The position numbers and the translations under genes are program-made. A stretch of 60,000 nucleotides of DNA, from the NCBI RefSeq assembly GCF_964355755.1, contig NC_092673.1, positions 5,401,001-5,461,000 of the forward strand. Direction: 5' to 3'. The notes beneath the pieces are model-generated. The model was not told the origin of the DNA. It did not search any database and saw nothing but the letters and a program-made list of their open reading frames with translations. Position 1 is the stretch's first letter. The number at the start of each line of letters is the position of its first letter. Below, piece after piece: positions 13,063-24,700 of this stretch. This stretch comes from Antedon mediterranea (taxonomy: Eukaryota; Echinodermata; Crinoidea; Comatulida; Antedonidae).

Positions 13063-14662
13063 AACTAGCTCGTGATAATTAGTTATCCGCATTCAGCGGA
13101 TAACTCCTTGTAACTGTATGAAATCATCTTTTTTTTTTTCTGTATTATTCTTTCTTTCTGTCAATTTTGTGTCTCGCGTAACTCAAAAACGTGTAAACAT
13201 AACATGTTATAACTTTGTCAACATGTGGGCATTCACGTGAAATTGTGCACCTCCTATTGTGAATGACGACAGAGTTGCGCCACATGACTTACGCGCGTTT
13301 TTACGAATTTCGCGTATTTAATATAGATTGAAAACCATATAACAATTTAAATTGAAACTTAACAAATGTTTAATTTATATCTTGCGCTAACTGACTGTGG
13401 GGAAAAAATGGCATGTTTCACACGAAGTTACGCGCGCACGCGCGTTTAAAATTTCATATTGAGAAAAATCAATTTCTAATCAACTTTCTACGCGTTTCAT
13501 GTCATTTTGAGCATGTCAAAAATTCCCACGCGTGCGCATTTTTTTTTCGCGTCCGGTGCACACGTAGCGTTGAAAACAATTTTTTTTCCGTGATTTATGT
13601 TTTTCCACCCTTTTTTAGTAATTTTACAAATTTCTAAACATTTTCGACTTAAAATTACATCATACGGGCACGTCGAATTGGATAATTTATGTGCGTTTTT
13701 TATGAAAAAGTTCAAAAATTCGTCAAAATTTGTCAAAATTATATCTTTTTTTAAACAGTCGTAGTTTCTAAACTAAACGGTGAAAGTTATTTTTATTGCA
13801 TATTCTGGAAGTTGATGAGTTGTAAATATCAGATCATGCATTAATATGGCTAACCGGACATTGTGACGTCACTGTATGGCCACGCGAATACAAAATTTAG
13901 GATTTTTGTATCTTTCGTCATAGCTCATCACATTTAATAGAGCGCATCTACACTTATCCGTTTTCCATTTTCACCCCGATTTTGAAATTGTCTAGGTCAA
14001 TCAACTGTCTTTCGCATGAGTTAAAAATATTTTAATTTTTATGACGTCATCATGCCTAAAAATTTAAATTACATGTTGCATAAATTTCATCTTTACAGTA
14101 AATTTTATTCTGTTATAGCTCGTAAGAATGAAATGTGATAATCACGATTAAAAGGTTTTCTGGAAGCTATTGAATTGTAGATACGAAATCATGTGAACAT
14201 TTTGCCAATCGGATGTTGTGACGTCATCATATGGCCAGTTAAATAAAAAAAGTCGTATTTTCATCTTTTGCATTATAATTCATTACATTTAAAAGAGCGC
14301 GCATCAATATTTCACGTATTCAAATTTCTTCTACATGCTAATATGTTGTTGCTGAGATAATTTCCTTCCGAAATTGCTACCTTCGGGTTTCATTTTGAAA
14401 CCGTCAACATGTTAAAAATTGGAATAAATAGCGGGTCCCGTAATTTCACCTATTCCACACTGTATGTGATGTATACAGATTATACTGTGTATACTATATG
14501 ACACAAAATAACAGAATTCAGCAATAATAACATAATCATATTCTTCTTCAGGTCATAATGCCATAATCTTTTTCTGTGCGCAATATTCCAATGTAAGACG
14601 TGCTCGTGGCGTTTGTCGTGCGGATAACTAACTCGTCAAAGTGACGAGTTTCATGTCTAGTT
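13063..14662. mobile_element. 1.6-kb CpG-rich element with hairpin-bearing inverted ends, unclassified
   Basis: The two ends are imperfect inverted repeats: left AACTAG...CTCGT...TTAGTTATCCGCA, right reverse complement AACTAG...CTCGT...TTAGTTATCCGCA. Each end carries a perfect hairpin: AGTTATCCGC/GCGGATAACT at 13080-13105 and AACTCGTCA/TGACGAGTT at about 14630-14650. Inside are CpG-dense blocks (13430-13570) and two diverged tandem modules with a ~355-bp period, each containing TCTGGAAG, a TGTGACGTCA motif followed by TATGGCC, and CATTTAA(T/A)AGAGCGC. No transposase frame is seen. It ends ~95 bp before the first LZTS coding exon. The class is unknown; a non-autonomous DNA transposon is the simplest reading. 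Confidence 0.6.
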
Positions 14663-14756
14663 CTTCTTCCCAATGCTTCAGGTTTGAGATTGATTCAATA
14701 AAGCTATGAAATATTCAACAGTACCTTAAACCAATTACAATTTTTATTTCTTATAG

Positions 14757-14803
14757 ATTGTGTTAGTTTGTGATGTACCAGTGGTTTACTGTCAACAATC
14801 AAA
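14757..14803 (+). other. 5'-UTR part of LZTS first coding exon
   Basis: Follows an acceptor (TTTTTATTTCTTATAG). An in-frame TGA at 14771-14773 precedes the first ATG, so the coding frame cannot extend further upstream within this exon. Confidence 0.6.
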
Positions 14804-15067
14804 ATGGCTGTTTCCAGTTCTGGGATCACCACAGCACATCCTGTAGACGCATATACTGCAATACCAAAAAATATAGACTTCGAAATAACGCCATCTCCAT
14901 TATCGCCCATAATGGGCAGTGTTTCCAGCCTCGTTGAGAGAGGGGATTCGCAACGTAGCACTTACTCAACCGGTTCTAGTGGAGGGAATCAGAATCATGT
15001 ATATGAAGAAGTGGATATCCAAGTAGGCCCGCCGAAAATAACGCCATTCAGTGGTAAATTAGAGAAG
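14804..15067 (+). CDS. LZTS coding exon 1
   Basis: Encodes residues 1-88 and ends AAG|GTTAGT. Two starts are possible. The ATG at 14804 (AAAATGG) adds 36 residues. The ATG at 14912 (ATAATGG) begins at the family-conserved MGSVSSL, which fits the N-myristoylation pattern MGxxxS. Both have A at -3 and G at +4. Confidence 0.88.
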
Positions 15068-15739
15068 GTTAGTTCTGATTGGTTAATTTTGTATCACATG
15101 CTGTTCAGACTTAGACCTACTGCATGGGCAAAGTGATATTTAATGGTTCTATTAAATGGTCTATGGTACTTTCAGCTTTTTGAAAACATTTTTGATAATT
15201 TTTGCACACAAGGTTGGTGACTGTTGTTGCTATAGACTGTACATAACTCTCACAATGGTTGGAAATAAATATAAATTACTTTAGAACAATAGGGTGTGAT
15301 AAAACAAATAATGAATGCTTTGTATTGCTGAATAGGTAGAATATTTCATTCATTAAAAGCCTAATTAATTCAGCTCTGCCTCGTTAGGTAGAACATTTAC
15401 TCTTCCAAATCATGAAATATTCTTACCATTCAACTCATAAACATTTATTATTTGCATTATAGATAGAATGTTATTACAAAGCAGTATGAGCTAGTAAGTA
15501 GCATTATGTCAATCCTCAACTTTATAGGCAAATTTCCTTTAAAAAATAACTTAATAGCTATAATACAGGAAAGATATAGATGACCTTGCTAGGTATCAAA
15601 TAGTTTAAATATTGTCATATTATAACGATACTGTATACGTTCTTTACGAGAAATTCCTACGACAATGGCAAATCAGCTATTTAATTATTAGTTGTGAATG
15701 AAGATTCGGTCGATGTTAATTAAATAAAGACTAATTAAT

Positions 15740-15770
<31 letters not shown>

Positions 15771-18700
15771 TTTGTACAACAACATTTATTTAGTATTCAA
15801 TATTTTACAAAGTTTATGGGTTAGGATACACAGAAGCCAAAGTGGCTTGTCTTTGTAGTCCTAAGCATAAACATAAAACATATTATACGGACGCATTACA
15901 TTAACAAAAAATGACATTTTGAGACAGAAAAAGAAAAAAAAAACACAAACACAACAAAGTGATATTAAGCTAAATGTTTACAACCCCAATTTTGCAGTAG
16001 AAATAGTAGCTAGCAATATGTTTCAAATATCATCTTTTTAATATTGTACTTTAGCATAGGGAGTGAGGTCATGTGATTTTGTTCTAGAGTAGACTGGAGT
16101 TTATTCCAGTATGTTGGTCCTTCAATAAAAATTGATCTTTTATTAATTTCTAGTCTACTGTGTGGAATATATATCTTATTTGCGTTTCTTAATGTCTTTA
16201 AGCGATCAGTTTTAGGGTTTAAATTTGATTGTCGGTTGTCTTTGATTGTCACATGCTCATTTTGATGTCAGTTGTTCAGTTGCCTTCTAGTTTGTTCATT
16301 TTGATATCTGGTATGGGTGATAGTAATTGTCATTCCCTGATTGACAGTTTTTTTTAGAAGTGATGGTAAATTTATCACCTAATATTCATGAAAGTGGTAG
16401 GGATAAATGAGATAAAAACCAACATTTTGACCCTTGACTTTTTAAAATACTGTGGAAGCTTTCTTGTTTAAATTTATTGCAATGTAATGACCGATTCTTA
16501 TAGGCTCGTTGTCTACTGATACTGGATTAGCAACCTTTGCAGTATACTTTTTTCTGAACTCTTTGATAATATAATATTCCGATAATATACTGGATTTTAA
16601 TTGATTTGTGGTTTTATTTCGTACGTAACATATAAGCCAAAATGACATAAGCTTTATTGGTATAATCCTTGACCTATCTATTTTATCATGATTATTATTA
16701 AAACAGATTAGCTTAGCTTTAGTATTTATATTTTCATAAAAGGTTTATTTTCAAGTTCAACAATTAAAAACCACCTTGTCATTGTCAGAAAGTAAGTTTT
16801 TTTTAAGGTAAAAAAAGATGCGTATTCTACTTTTTTGTTAATTCATTCGTTTGATCTGTTGAAAATTGACGTTTGACGTAATCTAAATTTTAGAAGATGA
16901 AACAACTTTAAACAAAATCTGGTTAGAAGAGACTACCCCACCGTCACCCAGCATATTCACCTCCCAGGGTGACCAGTATAATTTTCCTTTCCCCCTTTCA
17001 CAGCCTGAGCATTATCTTTATTAGCAACTAACATGCCAGTACTTATATGCAGTATTGTTTATCCAAGTTTGTGTCGTAATTTAATAAATAATTCATTATT
17101 TCTGTCTTTTGCTATCCACAAAGGTTGAGCTTATCAATATTTTTCTCACCGTCACCCAGCATATTCACCTCCCAGGGTGACCAGTATAATTTTCCTTTCC
17201 CCCTTTCACAGCCTTAGCATTATCTTTATTAGCAACTAACATGCCAGTACTTATGCAGCTATTGTTTATCCAAGTTTGTGTTGTAATTTAATAAATAATT
17301 CATTATTTTTGTCTTTTGCTATCCACAAAGGTTGAGCTTATCAATATATGTCTAAGGCCCTGTTCAGACCCATGGCGTTAGACCGTTTTAGCGTACGACG
17401 CTAAAAGAATGTGTGTCTGAACAGTTGGGGATTAGCGTACAACGCGTCGTACAACGGTTGTAGCGTTGTAGTGGAAAACGGTTGATAGTACCGTTTTAGC
17501 GTACGACGCTACTGTAAGTCAACGTTGTATCCAATCAGAACGTTTCCTGTTATGACGCCAAACAAGGTTTGACCTAGGCTGACATCTTGTATCGTCAATG
17601 TGTGAGATGGATTTCAATAACAAAAAGGCCAGAATAAATAAGGCCTAACTACACTACAAATACAACTGTTACAAAGGCTACAAACTATTATCAACTGATT
17701 ACCATTATATTTTCTAACAAATGACATAAATACATGCACCTTGTATTTAAACATAGGGACTACGATCCCATCCGCTTTTAGGCCTAGCTAGGCCTAGAGC
17801 CATTCACGCATTTCATTCAAGCTAAAAACTAGCGTGGGACATCAAAAGTCACTCATTCATACAAGGCAGACTAGACTGGACAAGTTTAATGCTGAAAACC
17901 CCCTAACTCCTAAAAAAAACAGTAAACAAACAAGGGGAGCTGTGTCCCTTTTATTAGCAAGTTAAGGGTTATTTTCAACCGACTGGACCAAAGAATATAT
18001 ATCTTTGACTGGACTGGATAGACTAATCTCAATCTTTTTTTTCTTCATCATTACGAGGACGAGGCCTGCTTTATTTTCGTAACACAAGAGCCTGGGGAAA
18101 ATGTTTTTTACTACAAAATAAAAACAATAGAAACAGAAATTTGACTTTACTATATTTTTCTTAAATAAATGCTGAGGTATGTTTTATTTACGGCAAATTT
18201 TGTCATAATATTGTAGGGCTGAGATCTAGGCCTATATACAGTGGAAATAATGATGAAAACACGTGGGTAAGAGCACATGAATATGCAACTAGAAACAACC
18301 TGGATGACGTACTTCCGTTGTAACGATAATCGTACGCTATGGGTCTGAACACCTCGTTTTTTTCTCTGCGGTTTGTAACGTGACCTTGATAGTAACGTTG
18401 TACGCTAAAACGGTCTAACGCCATGGGTCTGAACAGGGCCTAATTCAATTAGTATGCATTTGGTGTATGGTGGTAATTTAGTTATGGTCTACAGAGATAA
18501 CATTATTTATTCTTGAATGGAGATGGTAGGTCACTGACCTTTGAAAGTAAAGTGCAAAACAACCAGTATAATATATTGTATAGTTTTTTTTGCATATTTC
18601 TACGCAATAATACTGTAATAGCACATCCATAGGTAAATGTACTTTTATTTTAAAATCTCCTAAATAATAATATTAAATAATATATGAAATATTAAAAAAG

Positions 18701-21700
18701 AAATAAAACATAGCAAATACAAGTTTACAATATTGTACATGGAATGTTCTAAATCTGTAGAGCGTATTAAAAGTATTTTGTAGTTTCACAAGAACAGTTT
18801 AGTACCAATAATACAGTACTATACTATACTGTATTATACATTCAGATGGAAATTTGGGATATTCAACCAGGTAAAGGTAACAACTCAAAGTTGGTATCAG
18901 ATCTTAAGTAAACAATTGAGGTTTGTTGTGATTGGCTTGTGGTGGTTTCGCTCCACTGCCTACTTATTGTTTTCTTGGCCAGATTTGGGATCTATTAATG
19001 CCGCCATTCCGAACAAGCTATAAATTGTTTGATGAGGCCAGGCAGATTATTTGCCATGCTGGAGTTCTAAGGACATGTGGTCATGTATGCTCACTGTTTG
19101 TTGCTGCAGGCTAGGCTGAATTAAATGTACATCAATGTTTGATGGTTGTTTCCTAATACAAATGTGCATGTCAGTTTGTTTGATGAGTTTAATTGAAGAC
19201 ATCTATTGTTTTATTCCGTCTATTGTTCTTGGAAGGAAGATATGTTTGACTGATTTAATAATTTGAAATCTTCATATTTTACTGGTACGATATATACATG
19301 TTTAAATTATTAGGAGAAACTTTCAAAAAGGTAAAGTTGTTTTTATGCCTTTAATTACTTTTTTATATATTTATACCATGTTAAAAAAACAAACTGTACT
19401 TTTTTTTCACCGATTTCAGATTTGCTCAAAAAGTTTAAACCAATGTTTAAATATTCGTCCGTACTGTTTACTTTAAGAATTCATTGTATTTAATTAGACC
19501 ATGGAGGTATACCTTCATGATTAGACTTATTGTTTGTATATATCTCTTTGTATCTAAAGCTCTGTCTACATTATCAAACTTTGTGACAGAAAAATGTGAT
19601 GTGCCTATATATGGACATGATGATGTCATATCACTACCATATTTGGGCACATCACATTTTTTTGTCAAACTAGTTTGATAGTGTAGACAGAGCTTTAAGA
19701 CACTATCTACAGGTACCACTAACACTATCACTCATAATTAAATTGTGTGGAACTTTATAGATATCTGAGAACAGGAGCAACTGCTGGTTGCTGAATAATA
19801 TTTGAGAATATTGGGACCATTGGGCACATTACACTTTTTTGGTCAAACTAGTTTGATAGTGTAGACAGAGCTTAATGTTCATGTTTTTAAATTAAAAGTT
19901 CTATAAATATTTGGAAAAAATTGAGATCCTCGGCTCTGCTGCTCCGGACTATTAAATGAAAGCTTTAATATTATTTGTTTATATAATAATTATATACACA
20001 CTGACTGATTTTTATCGACAAAGTTGGATATAAAATAATGACGATGGAAAATTATTAATATAAACTGGCCAATAATCTTATTTGAAAATGCAGCACTTGT
20101 TTCCAAGATTGCATTATAATGTTTTCACTATTTTGATGATGATTAAAATTGATTTTGTCTATATTTGGCGATGCTGAGTGAAGTGTATATAGCCTTAAGG
20201 CAAAGATCTTGTGTGTTTAATGTGAAATTGGCGAGCAATTTTGACCGCTGAAACAAGCCTTCATCAAGCTGTCCACACTTTCAGCACTTCATTAGAACAA
20301 GTTTTGGAAATTAGAGAACACTTTTCTGCGCTCTTGTTACAGGCAAAATGAGAGCTATTGCTTTTATTAAACATTCAAATGTTAAATATTACTACTCAAA
20401 CTAGCAGGTTAAGCCTGGTTTCCATTAAAATCGCTACAGCGTTTCCATTAAAATCGCTACAGCGTTTCCATTAAAATCGCTACACGCACAGATATCGCCG
20501 ACGCAATCGGGAAGGCTCCCTGATACATCGCAGTCAAATCGGCAAAGTTCAACCATGGTCAACTTTGCCGATTATGTCGGCGATGAATCGTATACGCGTA
20601 CCAAAGAATATTTAGCACTCGCGTACTAGATGCCCGAGAAATTCTAGCGTTTCCATAGAATCGCTACGCTCTGTCGTGTAGCGATTTTATGGAAACCAGG
20701 CTTTAATTTATGAACTGTTCAAACAATAAACGGTAAACTTTTATTTTTGTGTTAAACAAGGGAAGAGTGGTTAAACTGTAGAGCATGGACCTTAAATATC
20801 CAGGATTTTTAAGTCTGCCTAAAATTGTAAACTAAAGTGGTAAACCAATATTCTGTATAAAAATAGGATTTAAATTACAATCAATCCAATCCAATTTATA
20901 AATTCGCATTTATGAACACAGAATGATCTCGTGCAACTTGCAAAAAGGTACCATCTCTTTTGCAGATTATTTTTTGTCTAAACAATCTTAATCATGTGAA
21001 CCAATAATATTCTGTATATTGATAATATAAGAATTTACATTATAAATCTTTAAATTTGCCTATAAACACTGATAAAACTCTCCTTAAATCTCATGCAACT
21101 TGGTGCCAAAATACACAGCTACAGATCTCTTTTGCAGATTATTTTTGGTTGGGTCTAATCTTTGAAATCTTAATCATGTCGTCCACTGGTTATAGGTTTT
21201 GTCACGTTACATACTGCTTAGCCAGATAACTTGTGGCGCTACTTACTTCTTAACCAAATAACGTGTGTATTCAGGTGCTAAGGACACCGGTAATCCTAAA
21301 AGTAAGTGGATATAGTAAACTCCATTCCCAATCTGATTTAATGTTTTTATTAACATATAAACTGCAGTACTATCCTGCAGTAAACGCTATACTATATATG
21401 TCTAACGATAAAATGTTTTGTTTCTTATAAATTATTGTTTAGTTTTCTGTTTATTAAATACCGTATGTACTTTTACATGTAGGTGTTAAAATAAATGTAA
21501 TTCTGCTAACAAGTAGTTTGTTTAACACCTAAATTTGAATAATTGCTTGGCACAGAAATTGATAAATTCCAAGCAACACCTTGACATTGGTGCCTTCCCA
21601 TGAGTGCTCAGCCCACACAGAAAGTCAAGTCAGAACCTAATAGTAATAAAGTAATGTTGTTATTTTGATAAATACGGAATAAGGTTATTTGGTAATTTTA

Positions 21701-24700
21701 TTATATGCTAAACATTAGAAAAAAAGTTATAGCGGATGTTTTTCACAACTTTTACGTTACCGTGGAGAAATACTGTACTATTTTCAATTATTTTTGCTCA
21801 TAAATGCTATATTTGTTTGAAAGTTTACATGATAATGATATTGGTAGAGAATAATTGCGTAAACTTATTATTGTCATGACAGCACTGCAAGTAAATATAG
21901 TTATAAATGTTGTCGGTTTCGTCAGTTTCTGAACACATTAAGGATTAGAGAAAACATACTATAACGTAATTAATTACTTTAATAATGGATGTAAGAATTG
22001 ATTATCAGCAGCAAGGTAAAGGAATTGTTTACTTTATAGTAAAACTGTTTATTCTTTGTTAACTTAATGTTTACCTACTTTAACCAAGATCTTTAGTTGT
22101 GCACAACAAACAGTATAAGTCTTTTGAAGTCCTTGGTTTTAGCATTAAAAAAGAACATTTTCCCAGGCCTAAAGGAGATGAAATTATTCTTCCAGTTATT
22201 AGTCGGGTCCATCTTTAAATCTTGTTGCTTGAAATATAGTATTTGGTGGCAAGATTGTACAGTAGGCCTACAGTACAATATCTCCATTGAGATTCAGCCA
22301 CTGATATCAACAGAATTGTCATTTTTTCAGTAATTTGCCTTTGGAGGATAGTGATGGTTAGTTTGTACAGTAGCTATAACTGGGGTATTCCTCAGCTGTA
22401 GAACACAAAGCTACTGTAGTTCAAACTAAGTAGGGAAATTAATTCGAAAACTGACCATTACTAATAGTCGTCAACATACAAAATGTCCTTATATCGGTGC
22501 CCTCTATAAATTTATAATGTTATCTTCAGATTAGTAACCTTGTTAAATTAATATATAATAGTAAAACAAATTTTTCCATGGTCAGGTCATAAGTTTCCAG
22601 ACATAAACTATAAAAACCTTGTTTAATGTTAATAAAGGTGAGTACTGCATAATATAACTTTCCATGCAACATAAAATAACAGAAAACAATGTTTCTTCAT
22701 CTACCCACTGTCAAGCTTAGCTCAGTCTACACTACCAATGGTGGTAATATGCCCAAATAAGGTAGTATCATGTCCATATATGAGCACATCACATTTTCTT
22801 GTCGCATAAAGTTTGATAGTGAGACAGAGCTTTACAGTACAAGATAATGTATTGTAATTTAATAGGATCACCCATCATGATGCATTAGAACTGTATGATA
22901 AAATATAGTGCATTTGATTATGCTGTAGAGAATACTGATTGTATTATACTCCAATTTAAGGAACACCCCCTGAGCCTCAATCAAAGGTTAACAGTAGTGT
23001 TTCAAATCTGAACTTGGCAACAAAACAAGCATTAAGAACTTTATTATTGAGGTGCCTGGTGGAGTAGACGCCAAGATAAGGATTTTGAATGGGTACTGGA
23101 TTTAAGAATTCTAGCTACTGTTTACATTTTTTGGTGAAAAACAGGATCTAAAGCATTGTATCACGGTAAAAGACTAGGAAGTATATTAATCTGGTGTTTC
23201 ATCTATTGAATAATGTCGCTAGGTAAATTTAATGATAAGGTAGGGATTTTGAAATTTATTAGTTTGAATTAAATTAGTTTTAAGCTCCGTCTACACTATC
23301 AAACTTTATGTGACAAAAAAATGTGCTTATATATAGACATGATGATGTCATATCATTATCACTACCATATTTGGGCACATTGCCAATCATATTTGGGCAA
23401 ATACTATTTTTTGTCAAACTCGTTTGATAGTGTAGACAGAGCTTTAGGGTTGTCTTACAAATTATTTCAAATGGTATGATGATAGACGACCACCTTCATA
23501 CAGATTAAAATCACTTTATTCTCCATTACAGTCATTTACTCCGCCTATAAGTGTTGAAATTGGGCTAAATTAGATAGATGGTAGGATAAGATTTGTATTG
23601 TATTGATTGTAATTGTAACGATTCAAGTCAACAACAGTGACAACGCATATTTTGATACAAAAATAACACTACAAAGATTTCAACAATTTAATCTTAAGAA
23701 TCAGATCCCACTTTTGTACTTATTAATAGTTAACAACCCAAGAAATTTGAATGGTTTTAAATATTGTTTACTTTTTATTTAGTTATTCAAAGTTAAACAC
23801 TTCAGTCATAGAATGGATAAGGAGAGTACGAGAAACTTAGTAGTGTTGCGGCGTACTCTAAATTTACATAATTATAGAAGAATCCTTTTTAATTTGAATA
23901 AAATTACTTATTTTTATATCCTATATTCCATTTCCATTATATTAAATGGTCTTTATAAAATGATATACCTGTATTTTTAGTTTTTGGCACTCTACCCAAT
24001 CCCCATTTTTTTATATTCATTTTAAGCATATGACATGATGATAAATGATGCACATTCAGTTTTTGTCACCATCCCCCATTCCTATTTTTCATATGGCAGG
24101 CTTATAGTAGATTCAGTATAGCAATGGGTAAACGATATTTATGAGGTATGAATATTACGAATAGGAATGTTAATAGTACTATATGAAATGCTTAAACCAT
24201 TACATGATACAGATACAATTAGGTGGACTAAACAAGACACCTTTCAACAGCTTCAAAACATGATAATATCCCAAAACCGTTTACAATGTTTTTGAAGGCC
24301 TGGGAGACAAGTGGCGTTATGGCCTAGTGCCAACTTCTACCTCAACAGGTCCTACTTTAAAAAGCACATACTGTACTGTACTGAACAAACTATAAACACT
24401 AATTCTAGTATCATATTGCTAACATAATGGGCGTCGTCGGTGATAGCATTCCCTAATGAATTCACCTCAGTCTGGCCCCAAGGATCCCTCTCTGTGACAC
24501 CATGCATCATGTGATTGTAATAATACCAGATCTTAATTTCTATTCAAATTGATGGATAATAGAAACAGTGGTGTATGGTATAATATTTTAGGCCAGATAG
24601 ATCTGAGATAAATGTATTGTGAGTATGCTTTTAGAAAACTCTGCGGAATTTGTCATAAGTTCTGGTCACTTAAGTTAGATGAAGGAGGTACTATTTTCAG

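Noticed and set aside
19468-19731. Open frames on both strands
   Set aside because: They are readings through a MITE; the same peptide-like strings recur at 47110 and 50493 because the element is repeated.
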